Below, piece by piece: positions 24,643-33,291 of a stretch of DNA of 51,573 nucleotides. Each line of letters begins with the position of its first letter. The first letter of the stretch is position 1. The notes under the pieces are model-generated. The model was given only the letters and a program-made list of their open reading frames with translations. It did not search any database and was not told the DNA's origin. The position numbers and the translations under genes were made by a program. Source of the stretch: a virus; the IMG/VR virus record IMGVR_UViG_3300010318_000007, positions 1-51,573 of that record, one strand, 5' to 3'.

Positions 24643-25142
24643 TGCAGATTCTTACATTAGAAAATAAAACTTTTGTAATGAATGATTTACCTGAAGAAGT
24701 GGATGAATTACGATTTGCGGTACTGGATAATAGTAACCCAAAAGAACCAGACTACTTTTTTATTCCGTTAATTTTTTTACAAAGTTTTAATGCTCCTGCG
24801 TTAGTTTTAAAAATTGGTCCACATACTATTAGAATGCCACGTGATTGGCAAATGCTTATTGGCGAAGCAGAAGTCGGCGATTTAGAAGTAGTTCCTTTAA
24901 CTAGTTTAAATGACAGAGGATTTAATGCTTTTACATTTAATCCACGTGGAGACTTTAGGCCCGAATTTTATCCAGTAGAAATTGTAGACGTGTATCAGGA
25001 AGTTAAATGGTATTTTCCAAAACTAAAGCCTGGACACTTGTTGGCAGTTCCTTTACGTGAAGGCGAAAACCCGCCTTGTGCATATTTTGTAGAGGATATA
25101 AGCCGAACTTCGGAAATTGTAGATGTCTCAAAAATATGGTAA
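24642..25142 (+). CDS. Conserved hypothetical protein
   Basis: This 166-residue, beta-rich protein has IFLQSFNAPALVLKIGPHTIRMPRDWQMLIG and GHLLAVPL. It is coupled to clpP by a TAATG overlap and to the next gene by a 20-base overlap. I recognise similar proteins in marine T4-like phages, always unnamed. No catalytic motif is evident. Confidence 0.75.
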   Translation: MQILTLENKTFVMNDLPEEVDELRFAVLDNSNPKEPDYFFIPLIFLQSFNAPALVLKIGPHTIRMPRDWQMLIGEAEVGDLEVVPLTSLNDRGFNAFTFNPRGDFRPEFYPVEIVDVYQEVKWYFPKLKPGHLLAVPLREGENPPCAYFVEDISRTSEIVDVSKIW

Positions 25143-25392
25143 ATTAATTGTTAAAAAAAGTGAACATAATTATAGTGTGAAACTTAACGCATCTAATGAG
25201 CAACATTGGTTAGAAGTACAACGACCTTTGATCGAAAATGTAGTTTCTTTTTTTAATGATAGACAACTAGTAGATAAAGGTGTTAATATAAAGATAGATT
25301 GGGACAAAGAAAATAACAGATGGTACCATATAGAATTTGAGAATATCGATGATGCAAATTTATTTCAAATTACATTCGCGGAGTATTTTTAA
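25123..25392 (+). CDS. Small hypothetical protein
   Basis: This is an 89-residue protein overlapping the preceding gene by 20 bases and the following by one. It has KLIVKKSEHNYSVKLNASNE and a C-terminal EFENIDDANLFQITFAEYF. The fold looks like a compact alpha/beta domain. Function is unknown. Confidence 0.7.
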   Translation: MSQKYGKLIVKKSEHNYSVKLNASNEQHWLEVQRPLIENVVSFFNDRQLVDKGVNIKIDWDKENNRWYHIEFENIDDANLFQITFAEYF

Positions 25393-25856
25393 TGGCAACT
25401 AAACTACCTTTAAACAGAGTACTTGGTGCTATGGATCGTAAACAGAAAGATTTTTATGATTCGTTAACTGACGAAGAAAAGAAGGCTTTTAGTGCTTTTC
25501 TTATGAATCGTTATGCAAGTAGTGTAAAAGGTAATCCGGCTTTACAAGAATGGTGGCTTATAGCAACAAACAAAAGAGTAAACACAAACTTTTTTGATTT
25601 AGCAAAGCACCCAAAATTACAATGGTTGCTATTAACAACTGCTAGTCCAGGTATGGGTACGGCATTTCATGAATGGATACCACACAAAAAGAAAGACGCA
25701 GTAAACAATAAAGTACTAAAAACACTTAAAACATTATATCCTTTTGCAAAAGAGGATGAATTAGAGTTAATGGCAACAATTAACACAACAAGTGATATTA
25801 AAACTCATTTGGAAAATATGGGTTATGATAAGAAAGAAATAAAAGAACTAGTATGA
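25392..25856 (+). CDS. 62: Probable sliding-clamp-loader small subunit (gp62-like)
   Basis: This is a 154-residue protein with the pattern DRKQKDFYDSLTDEEKKAF, followed by SAFLMNRYASSV, ALQEWWLIATNKRVNTNFF, KHPKLQWLLL and ELMATINTTSDIKTH. I recall proteins of this pattern annotated as gp62 in marine T4-like phages. There gp62 binds gp44 and helps load the gp45 clamp for the replicative polymerase. It is much shorter than T4 gp62 (187) and I see little direct T4 similarity. The gp44 partner is not in this window. Confidence 0.55.
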   Translation: MATKLPLNRVLGAMDRKQKDFYDSLTDEEKKAFSAFLMNRYASSVKGNPALQEWWLIATNKRVNTNFFDLAKHPKLQWLLLTTASPGMGTAFHEWIPHKKKDAVNNKVLKTLKTLYPFAKEDELELMATINTTSDIKTHLENMGYDKKEIKELV

Positions 25857-26368
25857 AACAAATACATTGTGATTTATTTTTAATGTGGCCTCCCGGTGCT
25901 GGAGGTAATTTTTTACTATCTCTTTATACTTGGGGTAGTATAGGTGCTATACCGGTCAAAAACGATTTAAACTCGTATGATGCAGAGCCTTTTCCTAGCG
26001 TCGCACAAATAGATACAATGGAAGACGAAGATAAAATTAATAAAGTTGACGTAATTTGTACTCATTTTCCTAACGACAATTATGTAAACAATTATAATTT
26101 TAAGTGTGATAATGCATGGGCAGTTACAGTAGACGAAATAGACACATGGAATTATATTACTAAACTTGCAAACATAAAACAAAGTGTTCAAAGTATACCA
26201 AGTGAGAATCAATTGAATAGGTATAGTGACTTAATTGAAAAAATGCGTTATAAGATTGACAATTTACAATTACTAAAATATAATGATATTTTCGTAAACA
26301 GAACTGTTTTTACAAGTTGGACAGAAAGTTTAAAATCATATCACGAAAAGAATTTACAACTGGCATGA
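25853..26368 (+). CDS. P-loop-like hypothetical protein
   Basis: This is a 171-residue protein beginning with a strand and glycine-rich turn, DLFLMWPPGAGGNFLLSLY (7-25), resembling the phosphosulfate-binding loop of sulfotransferases. The rest is helical with few other clues. It overlaps both neighbours by 4 bases (ATGA). The assignment is weak, but the N-terminus parallels that of the protein at 11140. Confidence 0.55.
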   Translation: MKQIHCDLFLMWPPGAGGNFLLSLYTWGSIGAIPVKNDLNSYDAEPFPSVAQIDTMEDEDKINKVDVICTHFPNDNYVNNYNFKCDNAWAVTVDEIDTWNYITKLANIKQSVQSIPSENQLNRYSDLIEKMRYKIDNLQLLKYNDIFVNRTVFTSWTESLKSYHEKNLQLA

Positions 26369-27090
26369 ATGCACTAATGGCTATAGCAAAACAAACAAGA
26401 AATAATTATAAACCAGGTGATAAACCTTTTGTTTGTAAGTATTGTGAACGAGGGTTTAGCAGAGAGAAAACTTTGATAAACCATATGTGTGAGCAAAAAC
26501 GCAGATGGCAACAAGAAAAAGATAAAGGTGTGCAAATGGGTCTACAAGCCTATTTGCGTTTTTATGAGTTAGCAGGAAGTCAAAAGAAGTCATATGGAGA
26601 TTTTGCAAACAGTCAATACTATAATGCTTTTGTAAAATTTGGTAAACATATTATAGATATCAAAGCAATTAATCCTAGTGCATTTATTGATTTTGTGTTA
26701 AAAAGTGATATTAAATTAGACAAGTTTTGTAAAGATGAAAATTATCAGTTATATTTAGAAACACATTTAAGAACAGAATCTTGGCAAGACGCAGTTGCTA
26801 GAAGTTTAAAAACTATGGAAAAATGGGCAGATGAGAACGGTGTACACTTACATACATATTTCTTTGCGGCTAATCCAAACAGAATTTGTACTCATATTGT
26901 AAATGGTAGAGTTAGTCCGTGGGTTATATTTAATTGTGACACTGGTGTTAGTTTTTTAGGCAAGTTAAATCAAGAACAATTAACTATTGTATATCCTTAT
27001 ATCGATCCAGATTTTTGGAGACAACATTTTGTTAAGTATCACCAAGAAACTGCTATTGTAAAAGATGCACTAAAGGAATCTAACTTATGA
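26365..27090 (+). CDS. Zinc-finger-containing hypothetical protein
   Basis: This is a protein of about 241 residues starting at the ATG overlapping the upstream TGA (an upstream extension to 26317 is less likely). A small zinc finger sits at the N-terminus: FVCKYCERGFSREKTLINHMC, with C24, C27, H40 and C42. The remainder is helical and aromatic, with AYLRFYELAGSQKKSYGDF and HFVKYHQETA. A nucleic-acid-binding role is likely. Similar unnamed proteins exist in marine T4-like phages. It overlaps the DnaE-like gene by 4 bases. Confidence 0.7.
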   Translation: MNALMAIAKQTRNNYKPGDKPFVCKYCERGFSREKTLINHMCEQKRRWQQEKDKGVQMGLQAYLRFYELAGSQKKSYGDFANSQYYNAFVKFGKHIIDIKAINPSAFIDFVLKSDIKLDKFCKDENYQLYLETHLRTESWQDAVARSLKTMEKWADENGVHLHTYFFAANPNRICTHIVNGRVSPWVIFNCDTGVSFLGKLNQEQLTIVYPYIDPDFWRQHFVKYHQETAIVKDALKESNL

Positions 27091-27668
27091 GTAAGTTACC
27101 AGATATCGACATAGACTTCGCTAATAGAGATAGTGCTTTGGCAGTTATGCCCGGCGTATCGGCGTCTATGACGGAGCATGGGGTCACTAAAAAGCATAAT
27201 ACAGGTGTATACTATACAAAGATTCCGCTTAATCCAGAAACAGGAACAAGCACATTAGATTATAAAATAGCAGAAGAGAGAGGATATTTTAAATTAGATT
27301 TGCTTAATGTTGCAGTATATCAAAAAGTAAAAGATGAAGAACATTTAGATAAATTAATGAAGCAAGAGCCTTTATGGGACTTGTTATGGAAAAGTAAAGA
27401 GTTTTGTGAACAGGTAATTCATGTTGGTAATTACTATGATTTAATATGCAGTATGAAACCTGACAGTATACCGAGAATGGCAATGTTACTAAGTATTATA
27501 AGACCAGGTAAAGCATACTTACAAAATAAACCTTGGAAAGAAGTTGCTAAAGAAGTTTGGATTAAACCAGAAGATGGTCAATATTATTTTAAAAAAGCAC
27601 ACGCAGTTGCATATGCACATTTGGTTGCAGTTCATATTAATTTATTATGTGAGGAGTATAGTAGTTGA
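27087..27668 (+). CDS. Miniature DnaE-like (polymerase III alpha-type) protein
   Basis: This is a 193-residue protein that looks like a condensed C-family polymerase core. It begins LPDIDIDFANRD, where D8 and D10 match the two catalytic aspartates of DnaE (PDFDVDF). FKLDLLNV (D71) matches the third (KFDFLGL). KPDSIPRMAMLLSIIRPGKAY resembles the fingers-palm segment, and FKKAHAVAYAHLV matches the conserved SHAxAYA helix. PHP, clamp-binding and OB domains are all missing; cellular DnaE exceeds 1,100 residues. Whether it polymerises, binds nucleotides or inhibits host polymerase III is unknown. It overlaps its neighbours by 4 bases. Confidence 0.75.
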   Translation: MSKLPDIDIDFANRDSALAVMPGVSASMTEHGVTKKHNTGVYYTKIPLNPETGTSTLDYKIAEERGYFKLDLLNVAVYQKVKDEEHLDKLMKQEPLWDLLWKSKEFCEQVIHVGNYYDLICSMKPDSIPRMAMLLSIIRPGKAYLQNKPWKEVAKEVWIKPEDGQYYFKKAHAVAYAHLVAVHINLLCEEYSS

Positions 27669-28090
27669 AAATTTTAATCTTTGGTTTACCAGGAAGTGGT
27701 AAAACTACACTAGCAAAACCTTTTGCAGAATTAATTGGTGGTGTACATATAAACGCAGATGAAGTTAGAGCAAAATATAATGATTGGGATTTTACACAAG
27801 AAGGTAGAATGAGACAAGCACAAAGAATGCGTCATATCGCAGATGGTGTTGTGATGGCAGGAAAAATTGCAGTTGCTGATTTTATTGCACCTACTGAAAA
27901 TGCAAGATTAGAATTTGCACCCGATTACACAGTATGGATGGACACTATCGAAGAAGGGCGTTTCGAAGATACTAATAAGATGTTCCAAGCGCCTACAAAT
28001 TTTGATTATCATGTAAAGCAATGGTTTACTGATACACACCAACAACTTTCAGAAGTAGTTATGAACTACATAGAGAAGAAAAATGTTTGA
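27665..28090 (+). CDS. P-loop kinase, adenylylsulfate-kinase-like
   Basis: This is a 141-residue small kinase. It starts with TTG, supported by GAGGAG 8 bases upstream. Walker A is GLPGSGKTTL (7-16), followed by VHINADEVRAKYNDW, RMRQAQRMRHIADG and AVADFIAPTENARLEF. These are the segments seen in APS kinase (CysC) and related AAA_33 kinases. It may phosphorylate adenylylsulfate or another small substrate. It lies next to a nucleotidyltransferase, a pairing reminiscent of sulfate activation, but polynucleotide or nucleoside kinase roles remain open. Confidence 0.75.
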   Translation: MKILIFGLPGSGKTTLAKPFAELIGGVHINADEVRAKYNDWDFTQEGRMRQAQRMRHIADGVVMAGKIAVADFIAPTENARLEFAPDYTVWMDTIEEGRFEDTNKMFQAPTNFDYHVKQWFTDTHQQLSEVVMNYIEKKNV

Positions 28091-28487
28091 TACATTTAAA
28101 CCCACAACACAAATGCTTGGACGTTGGCAACCTTGGCATCCAGGACACACAGAACTTTTTAAACGAGCCCTTGCTGAAACAGGTCAAGTATGTATTATGA
28201 TTAGAACTGTACCCCAAGATACAGATGCATCAGGCGGGCGTACAATGACACAAGACGACAATCCTTTTAAAGTTACAGATGTAGAAGATAACATTAAAAA
28301 AGAACTTGAAAAAGAAGGATATGTTTATCAAAGAGAATATACAATAATGATAGTACCTAATATTGTAGATATTAGTTATGGTCGTGGTGTAGGTTACACA
28401 TTTACAGAACATGACTTAGGAAAAGAGATACATAATATTAGTGCTACAAAAATTCGAGCTGAGATGCGAGAAAAAGGAGATCTATGA
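28083..28487 (+). CDS. Nucleotidyltransferase (NMN adenylyltransferase / cytidylyltransferase-like)
   Basis: This is a 134-residue HxGH-type nucleotidyltransferase. [14 protein letters not shown] (13-26) is the nucleotide-binding motif, and the C-terminal [12 protein letters not shown] matches the ISSTxIR phosphate-binding motif of NadM/NadR and related enzymes. The middle has a loop insertion. It could make NAD from NMN, which marine phages are known to do, or act with the adjacent kinase in sulfate or other activation. It overlaps the kinase by 8 bases. Confidence 0.75.
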   Translation: MFDTFKPTTQMLGRWQPWHPGHTELFKRALAETGQVCIMIRTVPQDTDASGGRTMTQDDNPFKVTDVEDNIKKELEKEGYVYQREYTIMIVPNIVDISYGRGVGYTFTEHDLGKEIHNISATKIRAEMREKGDL

Positions 28488-28843
28488 CATACCTAGTAAA
28501 TGATAATTGTGTAAAATGTAAGTATACAGACTGTGTAGCAGTTTGTCCTGTAGACTGTTTTTATGAAGGTGAAAACTTTTTAGCAATTAATCCAAACGAA
28601 TGTATTGACTGTGGCGTTTGTGAACCAGAATGTCCGGCCGGTGCTATTGTGGCAGACAACAGTATGGAAAAAGAAGAACACGATAAGTGGTTAAAGATTA
28701 ATACAGAAATGTCTGAAAAGTGGCCTAACATTTCAAAAACAAAAGATCCGTTACCTGATGCAGATAGTTTTAATCCTAAAGAAGGATATACTGGTGGCGA
28801 TAAAACAGAATTTTTAAGTGAAAATCCTGGAGAAGGTAATTAG
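28484..28843 (+). CDS. 7Fe ferredoxin (FdxA type)
   Basis: This is a 119-residue ferredoxin. Nine cysteines (C9, C12, C17, C21, C25, C40, C43, C46, C50) have the spacing of Azotobacter-type 7Fe ferredoxin I, able to hold a [3Fe-4S] and a [4Fe-4S] cluster. The C-terminal extension (about 55-119), with [16 protein letters not shown], is also typical of FdxA. It would shuttle low-potential electrons; a reductase or synthase partner is not visible here. It overlaps the nucleotidyltransferase by 4 bases, so it belongs to the same operon. Confidence 0.93.
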   Translation: MTYLVNDNCVKCKYTDCVAVCPVDCFYEGENFLAINPNECIDCGVCEPECPAGAIVADNSMEKEEHDKWLKINTEMSEKWPNISKTKDPLPDADSFNPKEGYTGGDKTEFLSENPGEGN

Positions 28844-29214
28844 TCAACTTTTTTGATTAATTGAATACTACGACGTTTAGTACGTTTTTTGGAAAGTTCG
28901 TTAAGACTAACTTGTGGACCGGCTAGTACTTGACAATCTTTGCTAATAAAAGTTGTTAAAATTGGTCTAAATTTGTACCAGTCTTGTTTAAGAAAAATGT
29001 TGATAGGGATCATTCTATTTGATTCCCACCACCATACTTCAGCAAGTGCTAAAAAATCTTTTTTAAGTTCTATGTCGCTTACTCGCTCATAGTCATAAAA
29101 ACTAGTACAATGGGAATCTCGATTTTGTATAATACCGATGTATTCCCTATCGCCGTATTTAATATGGCTTAAAAAGGGGTATTGTTTAAGTAATTTTTCT
29201 AGTAACTCGTCCAT
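28840..29214 (-). CDS. Conserved baseplate-region-type hypothetical protein
   Basis: This is a protein of about 124 residues on the reverse strand, starting at the ATG at 29214 (MDELLEKLL); an upstream extension to 29262 is less likely. Segments [43 protein letters not shown] and GPQVSLNEL form a pattern I recognise from marine T4-like phages as an unnamed conserved protein. It converges on the ferredoxin gene, overlapping it by 4 bases. Function is unknown; virion assembly is possible. Confidence 0.75.
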   Translation of the reverse strand: MDELLEKLLKQYPFLSHIKYGDREYIGIIQNRDSHCTSFYDYERVSDIELKKDFLALAEVWWWESNRMIPINIFLKQDWYKFRPILTTFISKDCQVLAGPQVSLNELSKKRTKRRSIQLIKKVD

Positions 29215-29225
29215 GCTAATTTTAC

Positions 29226-29232
29226 ATAAATA
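29226..29232 (+). promoter_or_regulatory. T4-late-like promoter box ATAAATA
   Basis: CATAAATA lies 25 bases before the structural gene at 29257, within the short divergent intergenic stretch. Confidence 0.45.
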
Positions 29233-29256
29233 TATATAGTATGTGGATATTAAATA

Positions 29257-30042
29257 ATGCAAAAACTATTTGGTTATATACAAAAACAGAATATTTCAGT
29301 TGTTTACTCTCCAGTTTCAACTGTAGAACATAGGAACAGAACAGTGTACTCACGTCCTTTGAAAGCATATAGAGGTATTACAAATACCCTACAAATACAA
29401 CTAAAAGATTCAGATCAAAAACCTGTTGATATAACAGGTAAAACCTTTGTCTTCAACATTTTAAATCCTTCTACATATGTAGTTATCATTTCTAAAACCG
29501 GGACCATAGCAAATGCGAGTCAAGGTAAAGTTGACTTTGATTTAACAGATGGTGACCTAAGAAACAGTGACGCAAATATGTATACTTACAGTGTGCATGA
29601 ATTAAAGTCAGACGGAACTAGAACTGTTGTTTATAGCGGTGATAATTATGAAGCAGGCGGAACTATTGAGATAATTGACGGAGTTTATAATGACTTTGTA
29701 CCTAGTAGAGAATTACTAGTGCTTTCAGATGAAGCAAATTCTAATGGAAATACAGTTACAAAATACACTAGTTCAGTAAATGCATACCCAGAACTGAATC
29801 AAAATAAAGCATTACATACCGCTCAATATTACTTAGACGGTTATACCGGTACAGTTACTATACAAGGTACTATGGATCCGATAGATAGTTTAGTAAATGC
29901 CAATTGGTTTGATGTTAAAACCGATACATATACTGCCGTAACTGGAAACGAATATAGCACATTTAACGGTGTTTTTACTGCTATTAGATTTAAGCAAATA
30001 AAAACTGCCGGAACCTTAACAAAAGTCTTGTATCGTCCGTAA
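29257..30042 (+). CDS. Putative virion structural protein with beta-sandwich domains
   Basis: This is a 261-residue, beta-rich protein. Residues 35-150 (ITNTLQIQLKDSDQKPVDITG, TFVFNILN ... GKVDFDLTDGDL) resemble the N-terminal Ig-like domain of phage baseplate proteins of the BppU type. The C-terminal half (YLDGYTGTVTIQGTMDP ... FTAIRFKQIKTAGTLTKVLY) reads as a second beta domain. A late-type promoter precedes it, in keeping with a tail or neck fibre role. The primase gene follows 21 bases later. Confidence 0.7.
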   Translation: MQKLFGYIQKQNISVVYSPVSTVEHRNRTVYSRPLKAYRGITNTLQIQLKDSDQKPVDITGKTFVFNILNPSTYVVIISKTGTIANASQGKVDFDLTDGDLRNSDANMYTYSVHELKSDGTRTVVYSGDNYEAGGTIEIIDGVYNDFVPSRELLVLSDEANSNGNTVTKYTSSVNAYPELNQNKALHTAQYYLDGYTGTVTIQGTMDPIDSLVNANWFDVKTDTYTAVTGNEYSTFNGVFTAIRFKQIKTAGTLTKVLYRP

Positions 30043-30063
30043 TTTTGTGCTATAGTAAGCACT

Positions 30064-31074
30064 ATGCAAAATAAAATATACGACACAATAATGGCTTTAT
30101 TGCCTGCTAAAAAGAAAACCAGTCCTAGTGGTTGGATAAGTTTTAGTGGGTCGTGTTGTGTACATAATGGTGAATCGCAAGACACTAGAGGTCGAGCAGG
30201 AGTAACTGGTGGTGCTGATGGAGTATTAAGTTATCACTGTTTTAATTGTGGGTTTAAAGCACACTGGAAACCAGGTTGGCATCTTACATATAAAATTAGA
30301 AAGTTGTTGCAATGGTTTGGTGCAGATGAAAAAACAATTAAAGGACTTCAGATCGAAGCATTACGTTTAAAAGAGTATGCAGAAGAAGTTGGCGAAGTTG
30401 AAGAATACGAAGAAGTTACTTTTGAGGAAAGAGATTACCCAAACGATTCAGAACCATTACTGCATTGGATACATAATCCTGGTAAGTATGAAAAGCAAAT
30501 TGCTCTTGTGGCAGAATATGTTATTAACAGAGGACTTGAAAGTCGTTTAAAAGATTTAAGATGGTCTCCTAGCAGAGCAGGTAATTTAAATCAACGTGTA
30601 ATTATTCCTTTTTATTATAAAGGAAAGTTTGTTGGTTATACTGCTAGAGCAATTAATAATGATGTACAACCAAAATACTTAAACAATATGCAACCTGGAT
30701 ATGTATATAATACTAATGAGCAAGACAAAGATCGTAAAATTGTAATTGTTACAGAAGGCCCAATAGATGCTTTAAAAATTGGTGGTGTGGGTATAAACAG
30801 TAATATGATTAATGAATCTCAGGCAGATTTGATTGACTCTTTAGGAAAAGATGTTATAGTAGTGCCAGACCAAGACGATGCAGGAAGTAAAGTAATTGAT
30901 ACTGCAATAGAGTATGGTTGGAGTGTAGCATTTCCTGACTGGGAAAATGATATAAAAGATGTTAGTGATGCAGTAGACAAATATGGCAAACTATATACAT
31001 TATGGAGTATAATTAATTCTGCACAACAAAGTAAAATAAAAATCGAACTTATGAGGAAGAAACTTGCAAACTGA
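30064..31074 (+). CDS. 61: DNA primase (gp61-like)
   Basis: This is a 336-residue primase. The N-terminal zinc-binding domain has CCVH (about 35-38) and YHCFNCGF. The Toprim catalytic core has VTEGPIDALKIGG (about 229-241, catalytic Glu) and VVPDQDDAG (about 266, DxD). It makes RNA primers for Okazaki fragments in complex with the gp41 helicase, whose gene overlaps its 3' end. Length matches T4 gp61 (342). Confidence 0.93.
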   Translation: MQNKIYDTIMALLPAKKKTSPSGWISFSGSCCVHNGESQDTRGRAGVTGGADGVLSYHCFNCGFKAHWKPGWHLTYKIRKLLQWFGADEKTIKGLQIEALRLKEYAEEVGEVEEYEEVTFEERDYPNDSEPLLHWIHNPGKYEKQIALVAEYVINRGLESRLKDLRWSPSRAGNLNQRVIIPFYYKGKFVGYTARAINNDVQPKYLNNMQPGYVYNTNEQDKDRKIVIVTEGPIDALKIGGVGINSNMINESQADLIDSLGKDVIVVPDQDDAGSKVIDTAIEYGWSVAFPDWENDIKDVSDAVDKYGKLYTLWSIINSAQQSKIKIELMRKKLAN

Positions 31075-32455
31075 ATATACAATAGATATACAGAAACTAT
31101 TTTTAGAGATGATGCTTAATGATGCAGAGTCTTATGTTCGTGTACAAAATATTTTTAATGCAGAAAATTTTGACAAGAGTTTAAGAGAAGCGGCAAGGTT
31201 TGTTGCTAGTCATACTAGTGAGTATAGCACTATGCCTACTATCGAACAAGTTAATGCGGCTACAAATACTAAATTAAAACCAGTACACGAAGTTAACGAG
31301 GGTCATTATGATTGGTTTTATGACGAATTTGAAAAGTTTACTAGACGTCAAGAACTAGAACGTGCAATTCTAAAAAGTGCAGACTTGTTAGAAAAAGGTA
31401 CATATGAACCTGTAGAAAAATTAATTAAAGACGCAGTACAAATAAGTCTTACAAAAGACTTAGGTATTGAATATTGGGAAGATCCTAGAGCAAGATTAAT
31501 GGCATTAAAAGATGGCAACGGACAAATTAGTACAGGTTGGCCTGCACTTGATAGAAAATTGTTTGGCGGATTTAACAGAGGCGAACTAAACATTTTTGCA
31601 GGTGGTAGTGGTTCTGGTAAAAGTTTGTTTATGCAAAACTTATCTGTAAACTGGGCAATGGCAGGACTAAATGGAGTATACTTAACACTAGAACTTAGTG
31701 AAGGGTTATGTGCTATGAGACTTGATAGTATGGTTACAGATATCCCTAGTAAAGAAATATTTAAAGACTTAGATACCGTTGAAATGAAAATTGGTATGAC
31801 AAGTAAAAAAGCAGGTAGTTTGAGAATTAAGTATCTGCCAGCACAAAGTAATATTAATGATATTAGAGCATACTTAAAAGAACTACAAGTTAAAATAGGT
31901 AAAAAATTAGATTATATTTGTGTTGATTATTTAGATTTGTTAATGCCGGTTAGTGCAAAAGTAAGTCCAAATGATCAGTTTATTAAAGACAAGTATGTTT
32001 CTGAAGAATTGCGTAATTTAGCAAAAGAATTTAATATATTATTAGTAACTGCTTCGCAGTTAAACAGAGCGGCAGTTGAAGAAATTGAATTTGATCATAG
32101 CCATATTGCAGGTGGTATTAGTAAAATTAATACTGCTGATAACGTTATTGGTATTTTTACTAGTAGAGCGATGCGTGAACGTGGAAGATATCAAATACAA
32201 TTTATGAAAACTAGAAGTAGTGCAGGTGTAGGTCAAAAAGTAGATTTAGAATTTGATCAAAATAGTTTGCGTATTAGAGAACTAGTAGGAGGGGAATCAG
32301 AACAGCCTTCTACAGTAAGTGATAGAAGTAACGAAGTTATGAATAAAATTAAAACAACTAGTAGTTTTACATCAGACGAACAACCGCAAAAGATTGTTCG
32401 TGCTGACGTACAAAGTTCTAAACTTCAAGATATGTTAAAAACACTAAAAAATTAA
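31064..32455 (+). CDS. 41: Replicative DNA helicase (gp41-like, DnaB family)
   Basis: This is a 463-residue DnaB-type helicase. It appears to start at TTG (31064), with GAGGAA upstream and 11 bases of overlap with primase; the first in-frame ATG is at 31109. Walker A is FAGGSGSGKSLF (about 178-189), followed by LTLELSEG (Glu in motif 1a), Walker B ICVDYLDLLMP (about 285-295), a Gln sensor in VTASQLNRA, and an arginine-finger region TRSSAGVGQ. It forms hexameric rings translocating 5' to 3' on the lagging strand. The C-terminal tail is disordered. It converges on the reverse-strand lipase. Confidence 0.95.
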   Translation: MQTEYTIDIQKLFLEMMLNDAESYVRVQNIFNAENFDKSLREAARFVASHTSEYSTMPTIEQVNAATNTKLKPVHEVNEGHYDWFYDEFEKFTRRQELERAILKSADLLEKGTYEPVEKLIKDAVQISLTKDLGIEYWEDPRARLMALKDGNGQISTGWPALDRKLFGGFNRGELNIFAGGSGSGKSLFMQNLSVNWAMAGLNGVYLTLELSEGLCAMRLDSMVTDIPSKEIFKDLDTVEMKIGMTSKKAGSLRIKYLPAQSNINDIRAYLKELQVKIGKKLDYICVDYLDLLMPVSAKVSPNDQFIKDKYVSEELRNLAKEFNILLVTASQLNRAAVEEIEFDHSHIAGGISKINTADNVIGIFTSRAMRERGRYQIQFMKTRSSAGVGQKVDLEFDQNSLRIRELVGGESEQPSTVSDRSNEVMNKIKTTSSFTSDEQPQKIVRADVQSSKLQDMLKTLKN

Positions 32456-33234
32456 TTTTTAGGTTTAAATTGGTCAATAACTAAATTGCCTTTTTCGTCT
32501 TTAGGTATACCAACTTTTCTAATTTTTTTGGCATATGCATCAATACTATGATCGTATACGCCATCAAAGAATTGTAGTTTAGACCAGGCTTTTAATCTAC
32601 CTCGCATTCTATCTTTAAAACGTTGCCATGGACTTAGTCCGTTACGAACGTTGCCGTAGAAATTAAGATAATTTAATTCGCCGTGGTGTTTAAAACCTAA
32701 CAAAGCCGGCGGTACTCTAGTTACTGCATCATTGTTGTTAACCCAACGATGATGTTTTATTTTTATGCTATTGACAAATGCTTTGTTACCAACTCTTGGA
32801 GATCCAAAAGTGTATAATGAAATATTGCTAAATTCGTCCTGTAATCTAGCGGCACAAATAGTAGCCATCGCGGCTCCTAAACTATGACCGGTTACAGTAC
32901 ATTCTTTACTTTTATGTTTATAGATAAAATCTTCAATACTTTTCCAAAGTTTTTCAATTTCGTCGTAGAATCCGTCGTGTACTCTTCCTGCTACTTTACT
33001 TTTACTTTTCCAAGTTTTTGCATCAGCAATAAGGTCACTTGGTTCGCCTGGTTCTGTACCTCTAAATACAAGCGTTACAAGGGTATCGTTTGCCAAAAGA
33101 TAGGCTTGTGCCCCATCAATATCAAGGAATTCGATGGTGTTATACCCTAATTGTTTAAGAGTTGCTTGTATAGATGGGTCTACGTCCTTATATGCCAATG
33201 CAGAAAGCATAGCATGATGAGAGTCGTAATTCAT
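32452..33234 (-). CDS. Class 3 lipase-like alpha/beta hydrolase
   Basis: This is a 260-residue protein on the reverse strand, with no signal peptide. The fungal-type class 3 lipase plan is clear: an oxyanion strand VFRGTEPGE, the nucleophile elbow TGHSLGAAMA (S118), YTFGSPRVGN, then D169 in NNDAVTRVPP and H183/H184 in FKHHGELNYL. A phage lipase could attack host membrane lipids during lysis or remodel the envelope, but no export signal is seen. It lies between the helicase and capsid-block genes as a single reversed gene, probably a later acquisition. Confidence 0.85.
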   Translation of the reverse strand: MNYDSHHAMLSALAYKDVDPSIQATLKQLGYNTIEFLDIDGAQAYLLANDTLVTLVFRGTEPGEPSDLIADAKTWKSKSKVAGRVHDGFYDEIEKLWKSIEDFIYKHKSKECTVTGHSLGAAMATICAARLQDEFSNISLYTFGSPRVGNKAFVNSIKIKHHRWVNNNDAVTRVPPALLGFKHHGELNYLNFYGNVRNGLSPWQRFKDRMRGRLKAWSKLQFFDGVYDHSIDAYAKKIRKVGIPKDEKGNLVIDQFKPKN

Positions 33235-33291
33235 ATGTTTAATCCCCTTCAGTTACTTGTTTTAGTAACTGTATTTAACCAAATAATTTAA

